Source: Candidatus Leptofilum proximum (lineage in GTDB: Bacteria; Chloroflexota; Anaerolineae; Promineifilales; Promineifilaceae). From it: a stretch of 64,000 nucleotides of DNA. The position numbers were made by a program, and so were the translations under genes. The stretch spans positions 5,332,001 to 5,396,000 of the forward strand of contig JADJXK010000002.1 of assembly GCA_016710325.1 (NCBI GenBank). Direction: 5' to 3'. This document shows positions 27,225 to 35,985 of this stretch, in pieces. The notes beneath the pieces are model-generated. The model searched no databases and was not told the origin of the DNA. It was given only the letters and a program-made list of their open reading frames with translations. The stretch's first letter is position 1. Each line of letters begins with the position of its first letter.

Positions 27225-27965
27225 CTACTCTGCTTTTTCTGCCAGGTAAGGCGCCCGACGCAAAATTTCAGGGATGAGTTCGTGTTCAGCCATCTGGCTC
27301 CGGCCTTTGATGCCCAGTTCGGCGGCGATCTTTTGCACCTGGCTATGTGAGTGGGCCTGTTTAAACAGCCGCACTGGGTTGTAGTACACCTCGCGCCACG
27401 CAGCCACGGAAAACCGCTGCGGCAGGCTGTCTGGGCCAGTCGCCAGCGTCTCGATGAGTTCACGCACCTGCTCGGCCGTTCCCTGGATTACGTTTTCGCC
27501 CACCGGCATGCGGGCCACACCCTGCATCTCGTGGAACTGGTGAATTAACCAGTCAATCAGCAGGATTTTCTCTTGTGCGGTGTGCGCCTGGGGAAACCGT
27601 TCCAGGTAGCTCTCGAACAAGGCAACGGCCGATCCGGGCAGCAGGCTCTTGCCCGTGTAGCTGTTGTAATATTCACCGCAGGTCACCTGCCAGCCGCACT
27701 GGGTACACTGCAAGACGTTGTTTTTGTTGGCTGAACCCATCTGGAAAGGTTGGGGAACGGCCGTACCACACTTTCGGCAGGTGATCTGGCCAAACTGCTG
27801 CGCCTGGCGCACCTCAAACATGTCGCAGACGCGGGCATAAATAGCAAAGTGGACCTTGTCCAGCAATTCCTCATCCAGCATCCCCTGGGCTTCACTTTCA
27901 TACAGGCGGCGAATATCGCTGCGGGATACCTGTTTGGCCCAGTGAAATTTATCAAAGTCAGACAT
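27225..27965 (-). CDS. Zinc-ribbon protein of unknown function
   Basis: A 246-residue soluble protein. A zinc ribbon is formed by CRKC (about 63-66) and CTQC (about 87-90), with the strand VTCGEYYNSYTG after it. The flanking regions are helical and unassigned; the C-terminal part contains LFKQAHSHSQVQKIAAELG. It is downstream of the transaldolase-like gene on the same strand and ends seven bases from the convergent GH53 gene. A nucleic-acid-related role is possible, but nothing beyond the ribbon supports it. Confidence 0.6.
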   Translation of the reverse strand: MSDFDKFHWAKQVSRSDIRRLYESEAQGMLDEELLDKVHFAIYARVCDMFEVRQAQQFGQITCRKCGTAVPQPFQMGSANKNNVLQCTQCGWQVTCGEYYNSYTGKSLLPGSAVALFESYLERFPQAHTAQEKILLIDWLIHQFHEMQGVARMPVGENVIQGTAEQVRELIETLATGPDSLPQRFSVAAWREVYYNPVRLFKQAHSHSQVQKIAAELGIKGRSQMAEHELIPEILRRAPYLAEKAE

Positions 27966-28048
27966 AACTCCTCCACGAGTAGTTCTTTAGCGCCTGCCCT
28001 GGCAGCGCCGCTGCCGCAGGCAAATTGATTGTATGGCCCGTCTGTCTC

Positions 28049-29149
28049 TCAGGCGGCGATCCCCAGGGCAACCGAGCGCTGCATCACCGCTTCGATGAGC
28101 GCCTGGTACTGCGCTTCGCCAGCGGCCAGGTATTTGGCCTGGAGATTGTGCACGATTTCGTCCAGGTCCACCCCCGCTTTGGCCACGTCTTCCAGGTGCG
28201 TTTTCGCGCCGTCGATGTCGTGCGTGAGCGTGAGGGCAGGCTGGCCGCTTGTGGCAAACGCCGCCAGCGTTTCCGGCGAGAAGGTCATGATGGTTTCCGG
28301 GCCGATGAGGGCATTGGCGTAGTGGGTGCGCGGCAGGGCGGGATCGGCCGGGGTGGTGCGGGTCCATTTGGGCCGCAGGGGACGCGCTTTGTAACGGGCC
28401 AGCTGGTCCCAACGCGGCCCGCTGAAGATTTGCCGGTAGCGCTGGTAGAGCAGTTTGGCCAGGGCAACGGCCGTTTGCCCACACAAATCAGGCCTGTCCT
28501 TTTCACGCAGCACCGGGTCCACCGCGGCATCAATCGCCCCAACCGAGAAGGAGGCAACGGCCGTAGGCAGAATGCGCCAGGTGCTTTGGGTGGCCAGGAG
28601 CCGCTCCAGCCCGGCAATGTACGCCTGGGCCGCCCGCTCAAAGTCCGTCACGGTGAAGATGTGGGTAATGTTCAGCGATTCGCAGTCGGTGATGAGCGTC
28701 TGGACGGCGTCGCAGCCGGGCAGCGTGGCCGGGATTTCCACCATCGTATTGGCCCGATCCATGCTGTGCAGTAAGTGCTTGGCGGTAGACACCATTTGTT
28801 TGGTGTCCTGGGCCAGGCCGGGGTCCATCTCCAGGCTGACGTAGCCATCCCAGCTGTCGCTTTCCTGGTACACCGTGTGCAGCAGGTCGGCGACGCGGCG
28901 GGCATCATCGGTCATCAGCCGCTCGTGGATGGTGCGGTACGGCGTGCCCTCGGCCATTTGCTGGCTGATGGCGTGGTCGTAATCGTCGTGCTGGCTGATG
29001 GTTTGGGTGAAAACGGCCGCATTAGCCGTAACACCCTGAATGCCGTTGGCAATCGCCTGGCGCAGTTCACCCGAGGTGATGTAGTTGTGACGCATGTAAT
29101 TGAGCCAGGTAGATTGTCCCAGCTGGTGCAGATCGTGAAGTTTAGACAT
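28049..29149 (-). CDS. Transaldolase-family protein lacking the catalytic lysine
   Basis: A 366-residue protein that follows the actinobacterial/Chloroflexota transaldolase layout over its full length: GELRQAIANGIQGVT, VSLEMDPGLAQDT, DRANTM.EIPAT, NITHIFTV, VASFSVGAIDAAVD and FSGPRWDQLA. In transaldolases the Schiff-base Lys lies in the (I/V)KIPAT motif; here the codon is GAA, giving VEIPAT with E138. The first catalytic Asp (WLDD in relatives) is Asn17. Other active-site residues (N43, E107 and a Thr in NITHIF) remain. It is therefore either an inactive paralogue or an enzyme with changed chemistry. The gene is intact and not decaying. Confidence 0.8.
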   Translation of the reverse strand: MSKLHDLHQLGQSTWLNYMRHNYITSGELRQAIANGIQGVTANAAVFTQTISQHDDYDHAISQQMAEGTPYRTIHERLMTDDARRVADLLHTVYQESDSWDGYVSLEMDPGLAQDTKQMVSTAKHLLHSMDRANTMVEIPATLPGCDAVQTLITDCESLNITHIFTVTDFERAAQAYIAGLERLLATQSTWRILPTAVASFSVGAIDAAVDPVLREKDRPDLCGQTAVALAKLLYQRYRQIFSGPRWDQLARYKARPLRPKWTRTTPADPALPRTHYANALIGPETIMTFSPETLAAFATSGQPALTLTHDIDGAKTHLEDVAKAGVDLDEIVHNLQAKYLAAGEAQYQALIEAVMQRSVALGIAA

Positions 29150-29373
29150 GACGCCTCCTTGTCTTGAGAGGGATGGTCGAGGTGTGATGAGGCAAAGACG
29201 TTGATTCTCCCCAACAATAATTTATCCGTTGGCTCCCGCACACAGTATAGGGGAAAACGGCCGTTCATGGCCAGTTACGAAGCTCATCTTTTTACCAACA
29301 GGAGTTGCGCAGACGGTTTTTTTAGCCGCGAATTTCGCGAATTAGCGCGAAATTGGGGTAAGTGCTGCCCCGT

Positions 29374-30360
29374 TCACATCCAGGCGCGCCGCCGCATCCA
29401 GTAGAACATGCTCAGCGGCAGCAGAATCATGCCAGCCAGGGTGAAGGCCAGCATGCCCGTGCCGGTCCACGCGCGTAAGGGCAAAGTGGCCTGGAAAAAG
29501 TTCATGCCAAAAAAGCCGGTAATAAAGGTGAGCGGCATAAAGAGAGTGGTGATGATGGTGAGGGTTTTCATCACATCGTTCATGCGGTTGTTCATCACGG
29601 AGAGGTTCAGTTCCATCGTGCCGGTGAGCAGGTCACGTACGCTGTCGCTCTGGTTGTACAGCCGGACCATGTGGTCGTAGACGTCACGAAAGTAGACCTG
29701 GTCCTTCTCGCCGATCACCAGGAAGGTGTCCCGCGCCAGCTTGTTCACCACCTCGCGCTGGGGTACCAGGGTGCGCCGGATGTGCAGCACCAGGCGCTTG
29801 TAGTGGGCCAGGCGTTCCAGCAGGTCGGCGGAAGGATGGGTGAAGATCTGGCCTTCCAGCTGCACGATTTGCGCTTCTAGCTGCTCGGTGACGGCCGTAT
29901 AGTTGTTCACAATCTCATCGATAATGCGGTACACCAGATGATCGGCGCCATGCTGCAGCCAGCGCTGGTGCCGCTGACAGAGCTGCCAGACACGGTCAAC
30001 GGCCGTTACCTCGTCCATGTGGTAGGTGACCAGGTATTGTTTGCCCAAAAATAGGTCCAGCTCGGGCAAGGTAATCGTGTGGAGATTGGCTTCAGCGGCG
30101 ATGTCTTGCAAGGCAATGTAGAGGTAGGTTTCCCAATCATCGACCTTGGGCAGGTGGGTTTCGTTCAGGGCATCGTCAATGGCCAGGGGATGGAAACCAA
30201 ACTGCTGGGTCAGGAATTGTTCCGTGATTTCCTTGCTTTCCACGTGGTTCAGGTCGATCCACAGCAGCTCCGCGCTTTTTAGATTGGCTTTGTCCCAGCC
30301 CGGAGGCATTTCCGTCAGAATTTGAAGTTGCCCGGCCGCATCGACGTACAGTATTCGCAT
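29374..30360 (-). CDS. corA: CorA-family divalent metal ion transporter
   Basis: About 328 residues from MRILYVDAAG; a Met seven codons earlier lacks a ribosome site, while AAAGGCGG precedes this one. A large cytoplasmic domain is followed by two C-terminal transmembrane segments, with GMNFF (the CorA selectivity motif) after the first and a basic tail RRRAWM. It moves Mg2+ or Co2+ as a pentamer. The gene stands alone. Confidence 0.9.
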   Translation of the reverse strand: MRILYVDAAGQLQILTEMPPGWDKANLKSAELLWIDLNHVESKEITEQFLTQQFGFHPLAIDDALNETHLPKVDDWETYLYIALQDIAAEANLHTITLPELDLFLGKQYLVTYHMDEVTAVDRVWQLCQRHQRWLQHGADHLVYRIIDEIVNNYTAVTEQLEAQIVQLEGQIFTHPSADLLERLAHYKRLVLHIRRTLVPQREVVNKLARDTFLVIGEKDQVYFRDVYDHMVRLYNQSDSVRDLLTGTMELNLSVMNNRMNDVMKTLTIITTLFMPLTFITGFFGMNFFQATLPLRAWTGTGMLAFTLAGMILLPLSMFYWMRRRAWM

Positions 30361-30688
30361 TTTCTTAAACCGCCTTTCCATGATTGTAGTGGATCAAGTT
30401 TAGCGTTTGTTTTGGGGAAGAGCCATTGTTTAAGGAAAGGTCAGCTTCGGCGTTGCGCGCACCCGCTCTACTCATTCATGGCAAACAGCCCACGTTCCTG
30501 GCCTATTGCCACCAGCATCCAGACTTGCCTCGATCGTCGTCTCTTAACGGCGGTACCGGGGCTGGGGGTAGGGGATGCTGCATTGGGTATGGTGAGGTGT
30601 GGTGTGTAGGACGGCCGTTTTCAGAGCCGCAAGTGGATAGATTGTGCCAGGAGCTTTTTGGCCATGGGCGCTTTCCTGCACCGCTTGC
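30361..30688. other. Intergenic region without recognised gene
   Basis: No reading frame here has convincing codon use or similarity. It contains one ACGGCCGT site at 30611-30618, the last before the accessory region. I see no RNA gene, tandem repeat or clear promoter. Confidence 0.5.
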
Positions 30689-31129
30689 TTATTCCTTGCG
30701 CAGTTTAAGCGTGTGGACGATTTGCCTGGCTACTTCTTCTTCTAGCTGCGCTTCATCAAAATAACTGCGTCCAGGGCTGCTAAAGGCGTGTTTGGTTGAT
30801 CCTGGGGCAAAGGCGATGATCAGCTGTTCCCTGTAAATGCTGACAACCCGGCGGTTGATGATCCCTTTCATGATCTTCCTTTCTGCCCGAAGTTTCCAGG
30901 TGTACAGGCTGTGTGTGGGGTTGTCCCAGCCTTGAAGGTAGGATACTTCCCAGTCGTCGTCCTGCCATAAAATTTCTTCGGCTTCGTTGAATAGGGCCTC
31001 TACAGTCTTGCCGACGGTCTTGATCCGGGTCTCAAGTTCGGCCTCACGGGATGCTTCTGCCTTTTTTTGGGCCTGTTCATGCTGCCGCTGCTGGAACTGA
31101 AGGCGTGTCACCTCATCCTTTAGGCTCAT
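30689..31129 (-). CDS. Hypothetical protein with N-terminal coiled coil
   Basis: A 146-residue protein. Residues 5-50 are charged and Gln-rich with heptad character (coiled coil). The C-terminal part, with WEVSYLQGWDNPTHSLYTW and INRRVVSIYREQLIIAF, looks like a small beta-rich domain. The family is not recognised. It sits at the edge of the accessory region, 75 bases downstream of the small membrane protein gene on the same strand. Confidence 0.55.
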   Translation of the reverse strand: MSLKDEVTRLQFQQRQHEQAQKKAEASREAELETRIKTVGKTVEALFNEAEEILWQDDDWEVSYLQGWDNPTHSLYTWKLRAERKIMKGIINRRVVSIYREQLIIAFAPGSTKHAFSSPGRSYFDEAQLEEEVARQIVHTLKLRKE

Positions 31130-31203
31130 GGTTCCTTCCTAAATAGAAAAGTAAGCTGCTTCACGAATAACAGTTTGCCCCTATCATAACACGAGATAAC
31201 GTT

Positions 31204-31542
31204 TTACCAATTCTCTAACAGGCGGTCTAAAATCTGCAAGCCCGCCGACAACACCGTCTGAGACAGTAACCACCACACCGCGCCACCGACCAGATAAGGT
31301 AACCACCCTCTGCCAGGAAAAGCCAGAGATACCAACCCAAAGAGTATCGAAAAGGTGCCTCCATTCAACACGAGCCAACCGACGGTTCTCCAGAATGCTA
31401 ACTTGAGGGCTTTATTGTAGAAGTACCGCCGGTGATAGGCCCCAAAGGAAAACCGGAATACCACCACGCTCAACACCGCAAAGCTGCCCACAATAACCAG
31501 CCAGGCCCAAGGAGGCGGTACATCTAAGGCTCCCCATATCAT
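31204..31542 (-). CDS. Small integral membrane protein
   Basis: A 112-residue protein with three to four hydrophobic segments (about 12-31, 48-75 and 80-103). Its start overlaps the stop of the upstream gene as ATGA, so it is coupled to that gene. No family recognised. It is the last gene of the accessory operon that runs leftwards from 36.7 kb. Confidence 0.6.
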   Translation of the reverse strand: MIWGALDVPPPWAWLVIVGSFAVLSVVVFRFSFGAYHRRYFYNKALKLAFWRTVGWLVLNGGTFSILFGLVSLAFPGRGWLPYLVGGAVWWLLSQTVLSAGLQILDRLLENW

Positions 31543-32093
31543 ATGTTGCCATCACCAACATGCGGTTCCCAAATGTCTGGATACAACTCCTGGAACGCCA
31601 ACCAGGTGTCGCGTTCAATGGTGGGATCGTTGGAACGGACGACGTTGAGCGAAATTTGCAGATTCTTGAGCGCGGTATCAAACTGGCTTTTGGAACAGCC
31701 GTGGGCGTCCATGATTTCGCGGCGCAGGTCGGTGGTTTCCCACGGCTCGTTGCGAATCATCTCAAAAATGTGGCCCGCCAGGGAATTAAGTTGGCTGACC
31801 GGCTTGTAGGCGGCGGGGAAGTGAGTGTTGCGCAGGTAGTGCATCGTCATGAGCACGGCAAAGCCGCCCTTGATTTTGCCGTAGAAAATCTCGTCGGGGA
31901 AGGTGGCGGGCAGGCGGTTTTTCCAATCCCACACGGCCGAAACCTTGGGACCCCAACCCGTTTCACCTTCTACCTTTTCGGGCAAATCGACGTACTGCCA
32001 CAGCGAGGGCAGGCCGCTTTTCTCACTCTCAAAAATCGTGCAAATTTGCAGTTCACGAATTAAAAATCGGGCTTCTTCAAATGTTTTGATCAT
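31539..32093 (-). CDS. Uncharacterised protein, weakly AlkZ-related-like
   Basis: A 184-residue protein from MIKTFEEARF. Features such as GLPSLWQYV, AVWDWKNRLPATFPDEIFYGKIKGG and a winged-helix-like C-terminal part (TTDLRREIMDAHGCSKSQFDTALKNL) recall AlkZ-related proteins, in which a WxWKxxLP and YYGK pattern precedes a helix-turn-helix. The resemblance is from memory and weak. A truncated duplicate of its first 31 codons lies directly upstream. Coupled by ATGA to the membrane protein gene downstream. Confidence 0.5.
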   Translation of the reverse strand: MIKTFEEARFLIRELQICTIFESEKSGLPSLWQYVDLPEKVEGETGWGPKVSAVWDWKNRLPATFPDEIFYGKIKGGFAVLMTMHYLRNTHFPAAYKPVSQLNSLAGHIFEMIRNEPWETTDLRREIMDAHGCSKSQFDTALKNLQISLNVVRSNDPTIERDTWLAFQELYPDIWEPHVGDGNI

Positions 32094-32102
32094 TAGTTTT
32101 AT

Positions 32103-32169
32103 TCCCTCGTTCCAACGGTCTCCGTTGGAATGCCGTTTGGGACGCTCTGCGTCCTGTTGGCGCAGAGCG
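32103..32169. repeat. Palindromic intergenic repeat between the full and truncated gene copies
   Basis: Two hairpins lie side by side: TTCCAACGG and CCGTTGGAA around TCT (32109-32129), and CGCTCTGCG paired with CGCAGAGCG (about 32142-32169). Related fragments such as CGCAGAGCG and GGAACGAG recur at about 36789-36805. It looks like a dispersed non-coding palindromic element. Confidence 0.6.
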
Positions 32170-32274
32170 CTACGACCCCCAAAGCGAGGGTAGGCCGCTT
32201 TTCTCACTCTCGAAAATTGTACAGATTTGCAGCTTGCGGATTAAATAAGGGGCTTCTTCAAATGTTTTGATCAT
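32170..32274 (-). pseudogene. Truncated duplicate of the 31539-32093 gene
   Basis: Thirty-four codons starting MIKTFEEAPYLIRKLQ match the first 31 residues of the neighbouring gene with a few substitutions. The frame then diverges inside the palindromic repeat and stops. Its ATG overlaps, as ATGA, the stop codon of the reconstructed HEPN-like gene upstream. Confidence 0.7.
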
Positions 32275-32417
32275 GTGTTCTTGTTTAGATTTGAGGATGC
32301 AAGAAATGTTTCTAGCTTCTCAATAGTGTTAAAGACATTCGATGGGGTTAATTAATCAGATTAAACCACTGCCTCTGGCAGTGGAAAAAGTAATGGTTCC
32401 ACCAGTGTATTGATTGT

Positions 32418-32482
32418 GACGAGTAGTATCTATCTACCTAGAAGGTGCGAAACTAATAGGAGATAGACAATGACTACTCGTC
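32418..32482 (+). promoter_or_regulatory. Stem that sequesters the tnpA ribosome site and start
   Basis: GACGAGTAGT (32418-32427) and TCTATCT (32429-32435) can pair with ACTACTCGTC (32473-32482) and AGATAGA (32461-32467), which flank the ATG. The start codon would sit in a bulge. IS200 is known to limit transposase synthesis with such a leader structure. The same element is repeated in copy 2 at +629. Confidence 0.7.
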
Positions 32483-32916
32483 AATTCAAGAAGTTAGCCC
32501 ACTCGTTGTATGAGTGCAAGTATCACATCGTATTCTGTCCAAAGTATCGGTACAAAATCCTGCAGAAGGAAGTGGCAACGTATCTCAAAGAGCAGATCTA
32601 CCAACTGTGCAGTCAAAAAGATGGCGTCGAAGTATTGGAAGTGAACATTCAAGAAGACCATATCCATCTAGTGGTGTCCCTGCCACCCAAGTATGCGGTA
32701 TCGGAATTCATGGGATTCCTGAAAGGTAAACTGGCCCTGCGAACCTTTGACCGATTTGCGCAATTGCGGAAACGGTACTGGGGACAACACCTTTGGTCAC
32801 GAGGGTATTGTGTCAGTACCATTGGTTTGGATGAGGAACGCATCCGCAAGTATGTAAGGTGGCAACACAAGAAAGAGAGCGACGCGGAAGCCACACAAGG
32901 TAAGTTGTTTGACTAG
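32470..32916 (+). CDS. tnpA: IS200-family Y1 transposase TnpA, copy 1
   Basis: A 148-residue single-domain HUH transposase. The metal-binding HIH is in EDHIHLVVSLPP, and the catalytic Tyr is in the C-terminal helix around RIRKYVRWQ. Conserved CKYHIVFCPKYRY is near the N-terminus. It cuts and joins single-stranded DNA at the subterminal hairpins. The frame is intact and identical to copy 2. Codon use and lack of ACGGCCGT differ from the core genes. Confidence 0.95.
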   Translation: MTTRQFKKLAHSLYECKYHIVFCPKYRYKILQKEVATYLKEQIYQLCSQKDGVEVLEVNIQEDHIHLVVSLPPKYAVSEFMGFLKGKLALRTFDRFAQLRKRYWGQHLWSRGYCVSTIGLDEERIRKYVRWQHKKESDAEATQGKLFD

Positions 32917-32981
32917 GTAAGCACCATCGCACCTTCTAGGTGCATTATTTCAAGCCACCACCTTTGGTGGTGGTAATTGAC

Positions 32982-33610
32982 TAATCAGATTAAACCACTG
33001 CCTCTGGCAGTGGAAAAAGTAATGGTTCCACCAGTGTATTGATTGTGACGAGTAGTATCTATCTACCTAGAAGGTGCGAAACTAATAGGAGATAGACAAT
33101 GACTACTCGTCAATTCAAGAAGTTAGCCCACTCGTTGTATGAGTGCAAGTATCACATCGTATTCTGTCCAAAGTATCGGTACAAAATCCTGCAGAAGGAA
33201 GTGGCAACGTATCTCAAAGAGCAGATCTACCAACTGTGCAGTCAAAAAGATGGCGTCGAAGTATTGGAAGTGAACATTCAAGAAGACCATATCCATCTAG
33301 TGGTGTCCCTGCCACCCAAGTATGCGGTATCGGAATTCATGGGATTCCTGAAAGGTAAACTGGCCCTGCGAACCTTTGACCGATTTGCGCAATTGCGGAA
33401 ACGGTACTGGGGACAACACCTTTGGTCACGAGGGTATTGTGTCAGTACCATTGGTTTGGATGAGGAACGCATCCGCAAGTATGTAAGGTGGCAACACAAG
33501 AAAGAGAGCGACGCGGAAGCCACACAAGGTAAGTTGTTTGACTAGGTAAGCACCATCGCACCTTCTAGGTGCATTATTTCAAGCCACCACCTTTGGTGGT
33601 GGTAATTGAC
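32982..33610 (+). mobile_element. IS200-like insertion sequence, copy 2
   Basis: A direct, apparently identical repeat of copy 1 at an offset of exactly 629 bases. Hairpins lie at 32995-33013 and 33584-33602. Thirteen bases separate it from the IS701-family element. Confidence 0.85.
33099..33545 (+). CDS. tnpA: IS200-family Y1 transposase TnpA, copy 2
   Basis: The 148-residue product is identical to that of copy 1, with the same HIH motif and C-terminal Tyr. Lack of any substitution implies a very recent duplication, or an assembly artefact at this repeat. Confidence 0.95.
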   Translation: MTTRQFKKLAHSLYECKYHIVFCPKYRYKILQKEVATYLKEQIYQLCSQKDGVEVLEVNIQEDHIHLVVSLPPKYAVSEFMGFLKGKLALRTFDRFAQLRKRYWGQHLWSRGYCVSTIGLDEERIRKYVRWQHKKESDAEATQGKLFD

Positions 33611-33623
33611 TCTAGAATCGTAG

Positions 33624-35113
33624 TTTGACAATGTTAAATTAGGCTCATGAGAGCCATTGCCTGTAAAAATAGCGAATGAAAAAACAAAAACCAATCTTAT
33701 CGCCCAATGGGGTCTAAATCTTGACGAAATTGAAGACCTGCCTGAACGTCTCACAAAATTTCATCAAGGTTATCACGCTTGGATGCGAACCTGCACCCGA
33801 GACACCAGTCGTTTTGGACTGGATTACATCAGCGGACTGCTACGCATGAAAACGAAGCGCAATATCAACAACATCGCTCGCACGGTCGGTGTACCCGAGC
33901 AGAATATGCAACAATTCATCAGTGATTCACCCTGGTCTGGTTACGATTTAATCTCTGTTCTCCAGCAAGATATAAGTGCCCATCCACAATTTCAAGCAGA
34001 GAGCGTCCTACTCATTGACGAAAGTGCCGATGAGAAGGCCGGGAACACAGTGCTGGTGCCGGGCGGCAACATAACGGCCGTTTAGGCAAAATCGAAATGA
34101 GCCAAGTAGGCGTTTTCTCTCCTTGACCAATAGTGGCTACCACAATTGGATCGATGGCGAACTCTATTTTCCTGAAAAATGGTTCACAGATGCCTACGCC
34201 ACCAAGCGAAAGCGGATTGGACTGCCGCCGGAGCGCAGCTTTGCCACCAAACTGGAGTTGGCTTTGCAAATGACCAAACGGGCTTATGAAAACGGCGTCT
34301 CATTCTGCGCGGTTGACTGCGACACTTTGTATGGTCGGTCTGGCGAATTCCGCGATGAGCTTGACCAAGAAAGATTCGAGTATTATGCAGATGTGCCACA
34401 CAATACCCAAGTGTATCTTGCCCCGCCGCAAATCGTATATCCGCTGACAAAAAGAGGGGTGCCCTCCAAGAATCATGAGGTGATTGGTGTTGCTTACACG
34501 GTTGCCGAGGTGAAAGCTCAGCCCGCAATCGAGTGGGAGCACATCACTTTGCGTCCCAATGAACGAGGTATGTTGCAGGCCAAGTTTGCTCGTTGTCGGG
34601 CCTGGACCGTGCGCGATGATGGGTCATTACGACCAGAGTGGCTGCTCATTCGTCAAACGAAGCAAAAAACAATCTATTCTTTGAGTAATGCGCCGGAGGA
34701 CACACCTTTGTGGACAATGGCGCAACGAAAATCGCAACGATATTTCATTGAGCGTTCCAATCAGGATGCCAAATCTGAGTTTGGCTGGGATGAATTCCAG
34801 GCCATCAAGTATCGAGCCTGGGTGCACCACCTGGCACTCACCATCATGGCCAATTGGTTTATCACTGAAACCAGACTGGCGTGGGCGCAAAAGTATGAGC
34901 GTGACCCAGATTTGTTGGAAAAGTACGAAACGGATGTGTTACCGGCGCTATCCGTGGCTAATGTGCGTGAATTGTTGCGAGCTACCATGCCTTTACCACA
35001 ACTTTCCCCGCAACAAGCAACCGAGTTGATTGTCAAACATCTCGATAATCGGACTCGTTCTCGTAAATCGCGGCTGAGCAAGGCTCTCAGCCCTTGAATC
35101 TAACGTTGTCAAA
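33624..35113 (+). mobile_element. IS701-family insertion sequence, copy A
   Basis: A 1490-bp element. The left end TTTGACAATGTTAAATT and the inverted right end TTTGACAACGTTAGATT form imperfect inverted repeats. It is flanked by a 4-bp target duplication GTAG (33620-33623 and 35114-35117), the size expected for IS701. It interrupts the second HEPN-like gene. Confidence 0.9.
33657..35097 (+). pseudogene. IS701-family DDE transposase, frameshifted (copy A)
   Basis: The transposase reads in two frames: 33657 to about 34085, then about 34123 to 35097. Comparison with copy B shows GGG for GGGG at about 34040 and four T where five are needed at about 34113. Restoring one base at each gives a single frame of about 480 residues with DDE motifs LLIDESADEKAG, CAVDCDTLYG and IERSNQDAKSEFGWDEFQ. 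As written it cannot make full-length transposase. Confidence 0.9.
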
Positions 35114-35985
35114 GTAGTTATCAGAAATTCCGTTAGGCGAATAAAGAACAGAGCATTGTCATGAACATTTCCCCGCTCTGGAAATCTTCCAAAGTGAATG
35201 AGTCTATTGCGAATTTCTGCTAGCGATTCGATTCGCTTTGCGGATTCGCTGTCAACCTCGTTAGTGAAGGCAAAGTTCACAAGTAAAAAAGCTATTTTTT
35301 CTGTAGAACTCAAGGTGCGAATCTTCCGGCTAGACAACCAAGCTTGGTTTAAAATGGCGAATAAATGTTCCCATATAGTCCAGCATTGAATGAAAGCTGA
35401 CTCCAGTATTTGTTGCTGGAAAGCCTGTCGGGCCAGGAACAAAAAGTATCCACCACGATATTTTTGTTGCCATCTCTGGCTCCGAATTAACCCATATACC
35501 CTATTAATAGTTTCTTGCCAGCCGATATTGCAACTGTAGGGTTCATCGCTGCTCGCTTTGAAAATAGGCGAGGCTCTAAGAATTCCACCCCATTTATAAA
35601 CCCTTGGATCCCTAGTAATAACAGCTTCCGGACCAAAACTTTCGGTTCCTGGCTCTCCGGCAAAAACTTCCCTTCCTGTAAAGAGTGAGAGTAACAACAA
35701 GATATCCATCAAAGCCGTATTCGCTTCACCAGACCACTCCAAGATCGCTGATGGTTCAGGACTCGGAAGTTCAACGAACCCAGTCACAGCGTGCTTGCCC
35801 GTATTAGGTGAAATCTTGAACTCAGAAAATACTGATCCAAGATGCTGCAGTTGGTTCAACTTATCAGAGTAATCTGGGGTCCTTGTGAAGTGATATTGGA
35901 AAATATTTAGTTCGTTACAATAGTAAGGAAACTTCAGATTATAAATTGGTCGTTTCATTTTGAAAAAAGCTCCTAACCCAAAATA

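Larger units (their letters stand above)
32353..32981 (+). mobile_element. IS200-like insertion sequence, copy 1 of a tandem pair
   Basis: A 629-bp unit with no terminal inverted repeats, an intact Y1 transposase gene, and a perfect subterminal hairpin at each end: CCACTGCC/GGCAGTGG at 32366-32384 and CCACCACC/GGTGGTGG at 32955-32973. This is the layout of IS200/IS605 elements without tnpB. The exact end is uncertain by one base because the copies abut. Confidence 0.85.
32271..35958 (-). pseudogene. HEPN-like gene B, split by IS200 pair and IS701 element
   Basis: Intact part 35958-35118 encodes 280 residues ending in FLIT. It contains EIRNRLIHFGRFP (about R250-H255), an RNxxxH motif of HEPN type, within a helical C-terminal half. 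The N-terminal half is a mixed domain, and the layout resembles Apea-like HEPN proteins. If IS701 with one GTAG and both IS200 units are removed, the same frame continues through 33623-33611 and 32352-32271 for about 30 more codons to TGA, giving about 311 residues. The stop overlaps the next ATG as ATGA, which supports the reconstruction. The base composition is AT-rich. Function is inferred from the motif only. Confidence 0.65.

Noticed and set aside
27225..27965. Zinc-ribbon protein as a CpXC-type protein
   Set aside because: Two CxxC pairs are present but the CpXC pattern is not, so no family name was given.
30322..30609. Plus-strand ORF upstream of corA
   Set aside because: It overlaps the corA start on the opposite strand and has no protein-like composition or ribosome site.
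32103..32169. Palindromes between gene copies as a CRISPR fragment
   Set aside because: Two different hairpins occur once each, with no regular spacers.
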